Below the pieces are notes generated by a model. That model saw only the letters and a program-made list of their open reading frames with translations. It did not search any database and had not been told where the DNA came from. The position numbers and the translations under genes were made by a program. From CAYVBJ01 sp964415185 (GTDB lineage: Bacteria > Bacteroidota > Rhodothermia > Balneolales > Balneolaceae), in contig CAYPZI010000057.1 in NCBI GenBank assembly GCA_964415185.1, positions 1-16,713 on the forward strand: DNA of 16,713 nt, written 5' to 3'. Positions 6,890-14,355 of this stretch are shown here, in pieces; the stretch's first letter is position 1, and every line of letters begins with the position of its first letter.

Positions 6890-8068
6890 TTATAAAACCC
6901 GGTTTATCTGGCGGACAGCCTGCCTGATTCTCTGTGTGTTTTCAACAAGGCTCATACGGACGTGGCCCTCTCCTGCCGGTCCGAACCCGATGCCCGGCGA
7001 GACAAGCACTTCAGCTTCATCAAGGATCCATTCCGCAAACTGAAGCGAACCCATCTCTTTGTATTTATCCGGTATTTCCGTCCACACAAACATGGCTCCC
7101 CTGTTTTTTGGGATTTCCCAGCCGCTTCGGGCCAGACCCTCAATCAGCACATCCCTGCGTTTTTCATACTTCGAGGCAACTTCACGCACTTTATGATCTG
7201 CGTCGCGAAGTGCAGTTATCGCCGCAACCTGGATAGGTGTAAAAATGCCGTAATCAAAAAATGACTTAATACGTGCAAGCAGCTTGATTACATGTTCATT
7301 TCCGAGACAAAATCCGCACCGCCACCCTGCCATATTATATGATTTGCTCATGGTGAAAAACTCGACTGCAATCTCCTTAGCCCTGTTTGCCTGTAAAATA
7401 CTCGGCGCCTTATACCCTTCGAAAGTGATATCCTTATAAGCAAAATCATGAATGATAAAAATCTTTTTTTGGATGCAGTAGCTCACAAGTTCTTCAAAAA
7501 AACCTGGGTCAACAGTTGTACCTGTCGGATTATGGGGATAGTTCAAAAAGAGAACTTTCGGCTTATATTTGAGATTTTCAATGCTTTGAATCATCACTGT
7601 AGCATTATTTGTAACGGGTATAGTCAGCGTTTCGCCTCCTGCTATCACAACACTCCACATATGCACCGGAAAATAGGGTTCAGGCACAGCGCAGCAGTCG
7701 CCCGGCCCAAGCAAGGCAAGTGCAAGATGCGAAAGGCCTTCCTTGCTTCCGATTGTAGCCACAACCTCGCGCTCCGAGTCAAGCTCCACGCCATAATTTT
7801 CTTTATAATGGTCGGCAGCTGCGAGCAGCAAATGCGGTATTCCGGTTGCACGTGAGTAGCGATGGGCTTTTTCATCTTCTACCACTTCATGAATTTTTTG
7901 AACAGCCTCCCTGGAAGCGGGCATATCGGGATTTCCCATTCCGAAGTCGATGATATCTTTCCCTTCGCTTCTCAGTTTTTGCTTTCGTGCATTGAGCTCG
8001 CCAAAAAGGTAGCCGGGTAAATGTTGCATCCGGCTTGCAGGTATAACCGGTAAATTTTCATTTTTCAT
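6890..8068 (-). CDS. alaC: PLP-dependent class I aminotransferase, AlaC type (alanine/glutamate-pyruvate)
   Basis: A 392-residue fold-type I aminotransferase. It matches AlaC-type enzymes strongly along its length: DIIDFGMGNPDMP, VATIGSKEGLSHL, NYPHNPTGT, HDFAYKDITFEGYKAPSI, FFTMSKSYNMAGWR, RIKSFFDYGIFTPIQVAAI and SPGIGFG near the end. Lys242 in SKSYNMAG is the Schiff-base lysine; Asn180, Asp208, Tyr211 and Arg250 are the expected cofactor ligands. The reaction is probably pyruvate plus glutamate to alanine plus 2-oxoglutarate. The related LL-diaminopimelate aminotransferases cannot be fully excluded. ATG at 8066-8068, preceded by a modest AGG. It follows the DUF389 gene by 35 nt and is probably co-transcribed with it; no shared function is evident. 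Confidence 0.88.
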   Translation of the reverse strand: MKNENLPVIPASRMQHLPGYLFGELNARKQKLRSEGKDIIDFGMGNPDMPASREAVQKIHEVVEDEKAHRYSRATGIPHLLLAAADHYKENYGVELDSEREVVATIGSKEGLSHLALALLGPGDCCAVPEPYFPVHMWSVVIAGGETLTIPVTNNATVMIQSIENLKYKPKVLFLNYPHNPTGTTVDPGFFEELVSYCIQKKIFIIHDFAYKDITFEGYKAPSILQANRAKEIAVEFFTMSKSYNMAGWRCGFCLGNEHVIKLLARIKSFFDYGIFTPIQVAAITALRDADHKVREVASKYEKRRDVLIEGLARSGWEIPKNRGAMFVWTEIPDKYKEMGSLQFAEWILDEAEVLVSPGIGFGPAGEGHVRMSLVENTQRIRQAVRQINRVL

Positions 8069-8103
8069 TGTGCCTGATTTTTTTTGGTCATAGGCGTTAT
8101 CGT

Positions 8104-9117
8104 TCAGACAATATAAATGATGGCCGAAAGAATTATCAAAAGAGAAAGCCAGATCGAGATGGCAATTTTATTCATTTTGGTAGCTTTATTTGATTCATAC
8201 CAGGTTCTTGGTTTCACGCCCTGAAGTATGAACGTGGTAACAGCAGCGAGATTTACACAGATAATATTTGTAAGCAACAGCAGTGCCGAGTGTCCAGCCG
8301 GTATCCATTGAAAATCACCGGCAAGCAGGCCAGTAACAACCAGCGGCGGCAGCAGGGCAACTGCCACCATCACACCGATAACCGCAGCCGACATTCCCAC
8401 GGTGTAGGCCAAAACACCTGCAGCACCGGAAGCCAGTGCAAGGGCAATGTCGGAGAGTTGTACTTCAACCCTGCTGGAAATATGATACAGAGAGATATCA
8501 ACATTCAGAATAAATCCAAGAAATACAGAAAGCAAAAATGCAACCGAAAGGCCCGTGATATTAGTTAACAGTGATTTCTTCCCCAGTTCCATGTCGGCAA
8601 GCGTTGTTGCAAGTGCCAACCCCACATTGGGCCCCAGAAGCGGGGCAATGACCATCGCACCGATTACTACTGCCGTATTATCCCTCAAAATGCCCAGAGC
8701 AGCTACAATTGTGGAAAGAATTACGAGCAAAATATAGATAGATGATAGCTTGATACCGTCTGAAATATCAGAATAGAGCTCTTCCCTGCTTACTCTTACT
8801 CCCTTTAACGGCTTCTCCCATGGCTCCTCACTTTTTTCTTCTGCTTTTTCGGTTTCTTCTTCCTGTTCTTCATACCGGGGAAGAGTAGCTTCTACCGTAG
8901 TCATGATCAACCGGTAATCATCGCGGCCGCTGAACACCTGTTCGGCCTGATCTAAAAAATTCTCGGTATGTGCAGCATCAACAAGAACTTTTAAAACAAA
9001 CCCGGACGATTCGGATGTATCCTGCCAAAAATGTTCAACCGATTCATTCTCAAGCAATTTCTCAAAAGCCTGTTTATCATACTCGGGAATTACGACTTCA
9101 ATTTGTCGGAGCGGCAT
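8104..9117 (-). CDS. DUF389 (TIGR00341-type) integral membrane protein
   Basis: A 337-residue membrane protein of unknown function. A soluble N-terminal domain (about 1-80) is followed by a strongly acidic linker (about 82-100, rich in Glu). The hydrophobic DUF389 core then has about seven segments near 123-143, 148-171, 185-205, 223-243, 246-265, 276-298 and 317-336. The hallmark glycine/proline motif AMVIAPLLGPNVGLALA at about 154-170 is intact, as is ALLPPLVVTGLL later. Bioinformatic proposals for the family are transport-related, but I know of no established substrate. ATG at 9115-9117. A sigma-70-like promoter lies just upstream, and alaC follows 35 nt downstream on the same strand. Confidence 0.87.
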   Translation of the reverse strand: MPLRQIEVVIPEYDKQAFEKLLENESVEHFWQDTSESSGFVLKVLVDAAHTENFLDQAEQVFSGRDDYRLIMTTVEATLPRYEEQEEETEKAEEKSEEPWEKPLKGVRVSREELYSDISDGIKLSSIYILLVILSTIVAALGILRDNTAVVIGAMVIAPLLGPNVGLALATTLADMELGKKSLLTNITGLSVAFLLSVFLGFILNVDISLYHISSRVEVQLSDIALALASGAAGVLAYTVGMSAAVIGVMVAVALLPPLVVTGLLAGDFQWIPAGHSALLLLTNIICVNLAAVTTFILQGVKPRTWYESNKATKMNKIAISIWLSLLIILSAIIYIV

Positions 9118-9133
9118 TTGAACGGTTGGTTAT

Positions 9134-9163
9134 ATTCTATCATCAAAGTATTGAATAAGTCAA
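9134..9163 (-). promoter_or_regulatory. Candidate sigma-70-type promoter for DUF389-alaC
   Basis: The minus strand reads TTGACT, an 18-nt spacer, then TAGAAT, whose last base lies 16 nt before the DUF389 ATG. Spacing and both hexamers are close to consensus, but the region is AT-rich and the match could be chance. Transcription would start about 10 nt before the ATG, leaving a very short leader. Confidence 0.35.
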
Positions 9164-9241
9164 TTAAAATTCAACATATTCCGAATTATTTAAAATTCGC
9201 AAGAGTAATTATAAAGGATTGATTTTAAATTAAATAAGTCA

Positions 9242-9259
9242 TCCCGAAAGCATTCGGGA
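9242..9259. repeat. Hairpin, 7-bp stem
   Basis: TCCCGAA at 9242-9248 pairs with TTCGGGA at 9253-9259 around a 4-nt loop. It is the most GC-rich hairpin in the array and resembles small REP-like intergenic hairpins. It has no T-tract and lies far from either flanking gene's 3' end, so it is not a terminator. Confidence 0.6.
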
Positions 9260-9446
9260 CTCGCAGGTAAAGATTTATTTAAGTACTTAGAAATCAACAA
9301 GTCATCCGATGACTTGCGGATATTGGGGAATTATTTAAAATTCGCAAGAGTTATCGCAGATTTTTTATTTTTATACGATGAGTTATCCGTAAAAGGCCGG
9401 ACAAAGTCGGATGACTGATGTTTTAAATCGTATTATTGGATTAAAA

Positions 9447-9475
9447 ATCCTAAAGTCATCCGATGACTTTAGGAT
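9447..9475. repeat. 14-bp-arm palindrome before the DUF5723 gene
   Basis: ATCCTAAAGTCATC at 9447-9460 and its exact reverse complement at 9462-9475 flank a single central C. A shorter relative with 9-bp arms (CAAGTCATC / GATGACTTG) lies at 9298-9316. The core is shared while the flanks co-vary (CAAG..CTTG versus TAAAG..CTTTA), so pairing or symmetry is kept between the copies. The larger one ends 57 nt before the DUF5723 start. Confidence 0.7.
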
Positions 9476-9532
9476 ATTAGATATTATCTTTGGTCTCTTC
9501 TGCCTTCAATATTTGATTTCAGCTAATAAGGA

Positions 9533-11065
9533 TTGATTATCAGAATTGTTTCTATCTTATTTATTGCCATTACAATACTAACCGGAACCTGCTCCAGGGT
9601 TCAGGCTCAAATTGTTCTTACTCCGGAAAATACGGCACTTGGTGGCGGTGGCACTGCTTACCTGACGGGATATGAAGCCTTGTTTGTAAACCCTGCCAAC
9701 CTCTTCGTAATTGAAAATCAAAATAAATTTGAGATAGCACTGGCCGGCTTTGGCACATTAACCGATCCCGTTCTCAGGGAACGAGGATTTCGCGACCAGG
9801 TTGACAATTTTACCGACCTGTTTACACCCTTCAGCCCGGATGTGGCATTCCAGGGCTTTACGCCGGCTGAACAATTTGAACTTATCGAAAGAAATTTTCC
9901 CGGCAACCGAACCCAATCACAACATCTGTTTCGTTTTGAAGCTTATTGGTTTGGTTTAAAATGGAATTCTGAAAACCGGTCTTATGCTTTAAGCCTGCGT
10001 TCGAGGGCCGGGGGCAGATTTGTGAACGGAAGGGGTTATTATAGCACTCAGCCGGTGCAAGTAGATAATATGGAAATTATTGACCGGTCACTCGTATCCG
10101 AATATCAAACACTCCATGAGTTGTCATTCGGATTTGCAGAATCATTTACCTTTCTGAACGGCTTATCGCCCGGAATTAACGAACTGATCATAGGAATTGC
10201 GCCAAAGTTTGTAATCGGCGGATCCTATCAAAGCGTAAATTATTCAAATATTCTGACCAGGGAAAACGGCGGGCCCTGGAACAGAACATCTTCTTACATT
10301 CAGCAAACTACAGGTGATTTTTCGGATGCTTCCGAGTCATTTCTATCGACACAAAACCCGCAGCAGGCTATCGATCAAAATCTCAGCTTTACGGATCTTT
10401 TTTCACCCACCGGCTTTGGAGCCGGGCTGGATTTCGGATTAACTTACCTTATTCCCCTTGGCAAGGAAGTATCAACACTACAGCGGGATATATCTGAACT
10501 CAGGAAATCAATTCGTGTCAGCTTTTCAATAACGGATATCGGTTTTATAAACTACACCGACAGAACCCTTACAAACAGAATCGAAGAATCCGAAGAGGTT
10601 GTCGAAAATACCGGTGATATTGCCAACTCTGTTTTTCGCGGTATTCCCGGCCAGTTTCTTCCTTTTTTGGATGAATCGGAAACGGTTCATCCCCTGCTCG
10701 AAGCCGAAAGCAATTCAGACGGTTTTGCATCAATTATGCCTACGGCCATTCATTCAGGGGCATTATTCCAGTTCAGCAGGTTAAAGGTAATGGGGGATGT
10801 AAGCATAGGAATCACCAATAATGCCTTTAATACAACAAAATTTCTGTCGTTTATAGGAGCTGAAATCAGGCCGCTAAAATTTTTGCCTCTTCGGGCCGGT
10901 ACCCGTTTTGCCTCGGAAATAAATGGATTTTACAGTTTTGGATTTGGAATTGAAACACAACGATTTGAATTTAACACGTCCGTACAATTACGCAGCAGAT
11001 CGGTCGGGCCCACCTCGGAGTTCTCGGGTATCTCAATGGGAGCTTTGAAGTTTTATCTTCAATAA
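9533..11065 (+). CDS. DUF5723-family exported, barrel-like protein
   Basis: A 510-residue secreted protein. It has a signal peptide (hydrophobic core VSILFIAITILTG, AQA-type cleavage near residue 25), then mature IVLTPENTALGGGGTAYLTGYEALFVNPANL, typical of DUF5723/PorV-like outer-membrane proteins of Bacteroidota-like bacteria. Alternating beta-type segments and a glycine-rich C-terminal half suggest an outer-membrane barrel. The function is unknown. There is no ATG: TAA at 9527-9529 closes the frame, so translation must begin at TTG 9533 or a rarer ATT/ATC within the next few codons. AAGGA at 9528-9532 abuts the TTG directly; the spacing would suit ATC at 9539 better. The gene stands alone, with the palindrome-rich repeat upstream and an inverted-repeat element 4 nt after its stop. 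Confidence 0.75.
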   Translation: MIIRIVSILFIAITILTGTCSRVQAQIVLTPENTALGGGGTAYLTGYEALFVNPANLFVIENQNKFEIALAGFGTLTDPVLRERGFRDQVDNFTDLFTPFSPDVAFQGFTPAEQFELIERNFPGNRTQSQHLFRFEAYWFGLKWNSENRSYALSLRSRAGGRFVNGRGYYSTQPVQVDNMEIIDRSLVSEYQTLHELSFGFAESFTFLNGLSPGINELIIGIAPKFVIGGSYQSVNYSNILTRENGGPWNRTSSYIQQTTGDFSDASESFLSTQNPQQAIDQNLSFTDLFSPTGFGAGLDFGLTYLIPLGKEVSTLQRDISELRKSIRVSFSITDIGFINYTDRTLTNRIEESEEVVENTGDIANSVFRGIPGQFLPFLDESETVHPLLEAESNSDGFASIMPTAIHSGALFQFSRLKVMGDVSIGITNNAFNTTKFLSFIGAEIRPLKFLPLRAGTRFASEINGFYSFGFGIETQRFEFNTSVQLRSRSVGPTSEFSGISMGALKFYLQ

Positions 11066-11069
11066 GAGT

Positions 11070-11194
11070 AGTGTCGTGTCAATGATAAAATATCGGGTAA
11101 AAACCCGCAAAGTTTCCTTTCTGTAATGGCGATATCTTGAAAATAGAAGCAACCCTGAGATAAAACTTTGCGGGTTTACAGTTGACATGACACT
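11070..11194. mobile_element. 125-bp two-stage inverted-repeat element (MITE-like or IS-end derived)
   Basis: Outer arms of 13 nt at 11070-11082 (AGTGTCGTGTCAA) and 11182-11194 (TTGACATGACACT) pair with one mismatch. Inner arms of 15 nt at 11101-11115 (AAACCCGCAAAGTTT) and 11163-11177 pair perfectly around a 47-nt centre. The left side carries 18 extra nt between arms and the right only 4, and the left also holds a small CGGGT/ACCCG hairpin. It has no coding capacity. It begins 4 nt after the DUF5723 stop and could also end that transcript. I see no clear target duplication. The left end recurs at 5653-5669. Confidence 0.6.
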
Positions 11195-11507
11195 TGTACC
11201 ATCGTTTACTGTGTGGACCGCAAAAACCACAGCGAACACAGCGGGTGAGGTGCTGAAAACTTAACTTTGTGAACTTTGTATGTCTGTTGTGCCCGTCGTG
11301 CTAAAGAGTTAAAGCAATATAAAAAGTCAGCGAATGTGAATCATACCTACGATAATTTTATTTCGGCTGAGACATTCCTGAAGGCTGTCCAATTTAAACC
11401 GGGACGGAGTGGAGAGAGCGTCTCCGACTGCTGGCGGATCTCCCTGATAATGGCACCTGCCTGTCGCTGGAGGCTGTATTTGGATCACAGGCATTTTTGA
11501 TAAGATG
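11195..11507. other. Non-coding gap with 9-bp micro-repeats
   Basis: No credible gene is present. CACAGCGAA/CACAGCGGG is repeated at 11228-11245 and AACTTTGTG/AACTTTGTA at 11263-11280, a short 9-nt periodicity. The two blocks are weakly complementary to each other. A short hairpin GGAGA/TCTCC lies at 11411-11425. An open frame at 11276-11500 has low-complexity, unlikely protein sequence. I see no strong promoter for lon here. Confidence 0.4.
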
Positions 11508-11580
11508 CGACTTCCTGTTTTGCGATGCAAGCTCTGTATTCCCTTGTTTTTTTAATAGGGAGTCAGGAGTTTTAAAATTA
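11508..11580 (+). repeat. Imperfect direct repeat, copy A (upstream of lon)
   Basis: About 70 nt matching copy B at 15420-15487 in the same orientation. Shared blocks in order are CGACTTCC, GTTTT, ATGCAAGC, CTG, seven Ts then AA, TCAG, AGTTTT and AAATT, with substitutions and a few small gaps. By eye roughly three quarters of positions agree. It lies about 185 nt before the lon start. Confidence 0.6.
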
Positions 11581-11691
11581 AAGTTTACTTCGTGCTACAT
11601 TTTTTAAAATTATCGAAGGCCTACTGACCAACTGTCAGAACACTTTTACAATCTTTCAATATGGCAGAACAGATTCATTAGTTATGACGTT

Positions 11692-11850
11692 ATGGTAGCA
11701 TCACTGATTTTGGCTTTTATTTTGTTCATATTGATATTCAGGAATAAAAAGAAATATAAAATTACATGTTTGATACGAATTTTAGAATTAAAACCTCATT
11801 TGAAGATCAGAGTGAAAATCTTGATGATTTCGAACAGGCTATTCCCCTGA
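11692..11850 (+). CDS. Possible small membrane protein overlapping the lon start
   Basis: A 52-codon frame beginning ATGGTAGCATCA encodes MVASLILAFILFILIF followed by RNKKKYK: one strongly hydrophobic segment then a basic stretch, as in single-pass small proteins. The frame stays open upstream to a TAA at 11605-11607. It overlaps the first 85 nt of lon in another frame. There is no ribosome site before the ATG, and hydrophobic codons are favoured by the T-rich sequence, so chance is quite possible. Not recognised as any family. Confidence 0.2.
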   Translation: MVASLILAFILFILIFRNKKKYKITCLIRILELKPHLKIRVKILMISNRLFP

Positions 11851-14306
11851 TGAGTGAAGAGGAAGAGAAACAGTTAACGGAATCCGAGATTCCTGATAAT
11901 ATTCCAATTTTACCGCTCAAGAACACTGTCCTTTTTCCCGGGGTTGTGGTTCCGATTACCGTGGGCAGAGACCGCTCACTCGCCCTGGTAAAAGAAGCCT
12001 ATGAGTCAAATAAGACAATCGGGGTAGTTGCGCAGAAAGATGAGTCTATCGAAGATCCCGACCCTGATGAGATTTATCAGATCGGCACTGTTGCCCAGAT
12101 TCTGAAACTTATAAAGATGCCGGATGGCAGTAAAAGTGTTGTAATCCAGGGACGCAGTATTTTTAAAATCAATGAAATCACCCAAACTGACCCTTTTTTC
12201 AGGGCTGAAATCGAAGGCTATAACCAGGACATGGATATCAGCGGTATTGAGCTCGATGCATCCATGCGCTCGATTAAAGAGACTGCAAGTAAAATTGTAA
12301 ACCTCTCTCCAAATATTCCGTCCGAGGCATCTATTGCCATCGATAATATTTCCAGCCCTTCGTTTTTGTTAAACTTTATTTCATCTAACCTGCAGGTATC
12401 CCTTGCCGATAAACAGGAATTGCTTGAGATACAAACCTTTTCCAAGAGGCTAAACAGAATCATGGAACACCTGAACAAGGAACTACAGGTGTTGAATCTG
12501 AGTGAAGAAATCCGGACCAAGGTGAAATCGGATATCGATGACCAGCAACGCGATTTCTACCTGCGCCAGCAGATGAAAGCGATACAGGAAGCGCTGGGTG
12601 AGGACAGCGAGTACCAGGAAGTGGAAAAACTCCGAAAAGCTTTCCATGAAAAAAAAGGACTTAGCAAAGATGCCCGCGAAACGGTTGAAAAAGAATTGCA
12701 GCGGCTTGAAATGACTCCGAACTCTTCGCCCAATTATGGAATTCTGCACAGTTACATTGAATGGATCCTTGATCTCCCCTGGGCAGAATATTCCAAAGAT
12801 AAACTGGACTTAAAGCGTGCCAGAAAGATTTTGGATGAAGATCACTATGGCCTTGAGAAAGTGAAAAAGAGGATTGTAGAGTACCTGGCAGTTTTGAAGT
12901 TAAAAAAAGATATGAAAGCTCCGATTCTCTGTTTCGTAGGGCCTCCCGGTGTGGGTAAAACATCGCTGGGAAAATCGATTGCCCGTGCTATGAACCGTAA
13001 GTTTGAGCGTTTCAGCCTTGGCGGTATTCATGATGAAGCCGAAATCAGGGGACATCGCCGGACTTATATTGGTGCACTGCCCGGCCGGATTCTGAGATCT
13101 ATGAAAAAAGTCGGGACCGGCAACCCCGTATTGATGCTGGATGAAATCGACAAGGTCGGCTCCGACTTCAGGGGCGACCCAACCTCTGCCCTGCTCGAAG
13201 TACTCGATCCCGAACAGAATGATACCTTCACAGACAATTACCTTGAGGTTGAATACGATCTCTCAAAAGTCCTGTTTATTGCTACAGCCAACTCCCTTGA
13301 GACGATTCCTGCCCCGCTGCGTGACCGTATGGAAATCATTCATATCAGCGGATATACGCAGGAAGAGAAGATCGAGATCGCCAAAAAATACCTGATCCCC
13401 AAACAGATTGAGGAAAACGGGCTGACCAAAAAACAGTTTAAAATTTCGAAAGCAGCTATACAGAGAGTTATTGATGAATATACCCGTGAATCAGGTGTTC
13501 GAAACCTTGAACGCCAGATAGGATCGCTCTGCAGAAATGTAGCGGCAAAAGTTGCCTCAGGCGAAATTGAAAAATTCAATGTAGGTGTCGATGATGTTGA
13601 AGACATACTCGGTAAACGAAAATTCTTTTCGGAAGCTGCCGAAAGAACCACCGTGCCAGGTGTTGCAACCGGCCTTGCGTGGACTCCATACGGCGGTGAT
13701 ATCCTCTTTATTGAGGCCAGTGTTTCAAAAGGCAGCGGGAAATTACATATAACCGGACAACTCGGCGAGGTTATGAAAGAATCTGCCATGCTTGCCCTCA
13801 GTTATCTCCGGGCTCATGCCGAAGAATTGAATATTCCCGAATTTGCTTTCAAGTATTGGGATCTTCATATTCATGTGCCCCAGGGTGCAGTTCCAAAAGA
13901 CGGCCCCTCGGCCGGTGTTGCCCTCTTCTCGGCAATTACATCTATTTATACGCAGAGAAAAGTGAAAGGGACCATTGCAATGACCGGCGAAATCACGCTA
14001 CGTGGACTTGTCCTGCCTGTGGGCGGAATAAAGGAAAAAGTTTTGGCAGCCAAAAGGTCCGGGATTAAAAAAGTATATCTTCCGAAAAAAAACGAGAAGG
14101 ATGTTGCAGAAATAGAAACCGATGTGCTTGGCAATCTTGAGATCGAGTATCTCAAACGAATGGAACCGATTCCCGAGCTCATGCTTGATGAAGAACCGGT
14201 GCAGGATCCGTACGAATTTTACAAAGTTTCTGATGAACATATAAAAAACATCAGTGGAAAAAATAACCGGAAAGATTCTACGGAAGAAATTGTAGCCATG
14301 GAGTAA
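11766..14306 (+). CDS. lon: ATP-dependent Lon protease (LonA)
   Basis: An 846-residue cytoplasmic AAA+ serine protease that degrades misfolded and regulatory proteins. In order: the N-terminal LON substrate-binding domain from about 45 (IPILPLKNTVLFPGVVVPI), a coiled-coil linker with RQQMKAIQEALGE, AAA+ with Walker A GPPGVGKTS (Lys398), Walker B LMLDEIDK (Asp459, Glu460) and the ESGVRNLERQIG sensor-2 region, then the protease domain with Ser715 in PKDGPSAG and the dyad Lys of GGIKEK (second Lys, 758, by spacing to E. coli Ser679/Lys722). All key residues are present. The N-terminal extension of about 40 acidic residues and the charged tail after about 800 are longer than in E. coli Lon (784 residues). 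ATG at 11766 without a clear ribosome site. rsgA follows after 49 nt on the same strand and is probably co-transcribed. Confidence 0.96.
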   Translation: MFDTNFRIKTSFEDQSENLDDFEQAIPLMSEEEEKQLTESEIPDNIPILPLKNTVLFPGVVVPITVGRDRSLALVKEAYESNKTIGVVAQKDESIEDPDPDEIYQIGTVAQILKLIKMPDGSKSVVIQGRSIFKINEITQTDPFFRAEIEGYNQDMDISGIELDASMRSIKETASKIVNLSPNIPSEASIAIDNISSPSFLLNFISSNLQVSLADKQELLEIQTFSKRLNRIMEHLNKELQVLNLSEEIRTKVKSDIDDQQRDFYLRQQMKAIQEALGEDSEYQEVEKLRKAFHEKKGLSKDARETVEKELQRLEMTPNSSPNYGILHSYIEWILDLPWAEYSKDKLDLKRARKILDEDHYGLEKVKKRIVEYLAVLKLKKDMKAPILCFVGPPGVGKTSLGKSIARAMNRKFERFSLGGIHDEAEIRGHRRTYIGALPGRILRSMKKVGTGNPVLMLDEIDKVGSDFRGDPTSALLEVLDPEQNDTFTDNYLEVEYDLSKVLFIATANSLETIPAPLRDRMEIIHISGYTQEEKIEIAKKYLIPKQIEENGLTKKQFKISKAAIQRVIDEYTRESGVRNLERQIGSLCRNVAAKVASGEIEKFNVGVDDVEDILGKRKFFSEAAERTTVPGVATGLAWTPYGGDILFIEASVSKGSGKLHITGQLGEVMKESAMLALSYLRAHAEELNIPEFAFKYWDLHIHVPQGAVPKDGPSAGVALFSAITSIYTQRKVKGTIAMTGEITLRGLVLPVGGIKEKVLAAKRSGIKKVYLPKKNEKDVAEIETDVLGNLEIEYLKRMEPIPELMLDEEPVQDPYEFYKVSDEHIKNISGKNNRKDSTEEIVAME

Positions 14307-14355
14307 TGAACAAAAGCCGGAATTTCGTTCTTCAACCAAAGCCCTGTTACTGAAT

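Larger units (their letters stand above)
9157..9475. repeat. Degenerate ~150-bp tandem repeat with palindromes
   Basis: The gap between the divergent DUF389 and DUF5723 genes holds a decayed tandem array. A 24-bp stretch, identical in both copies, lies at 9183-9206 and 9328-9351 (beginning GAATTATTTAAAATTC, ending GCAAGAGT). Each copy is preceded by AAGTCA, a gap of about 13-15 nt, and ATATT. The exact word AAGTCATCCGATGACTT occurs at 9299-9315 and 9453-9469, each followed by GGATATT. An inverted GTCGGATGACT lies near 9409-9419 and a related AAGTCATCCCGA at 9237-9247. Period is about 145-153 bp. No open reading frame is credible here. Confidence 0.75.

Noticed and set aside
7448..7855. 135-codon plus-strand open frame
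   Set aside because: It is antisense within the alaC-type gene and has a cysteine/histidine-rich, implausible composition.
9157..9475. CRISPR array
   Set aside because: The repeats are too few and too far apart (about 150 bp), and no cas genes are present.
11276..11500. 74-codon open frame between the inverted-repeat element and lon
   Set aside because: The sequence is low in structure, has no ribosome site and overlaps micro-repeats and a hairpin.
13340..13789. 149-codon minus-strand open frame
   Set aside because: It is antisense to the lon AAA+/protease region; serine- and proline-rich shadow sequence.
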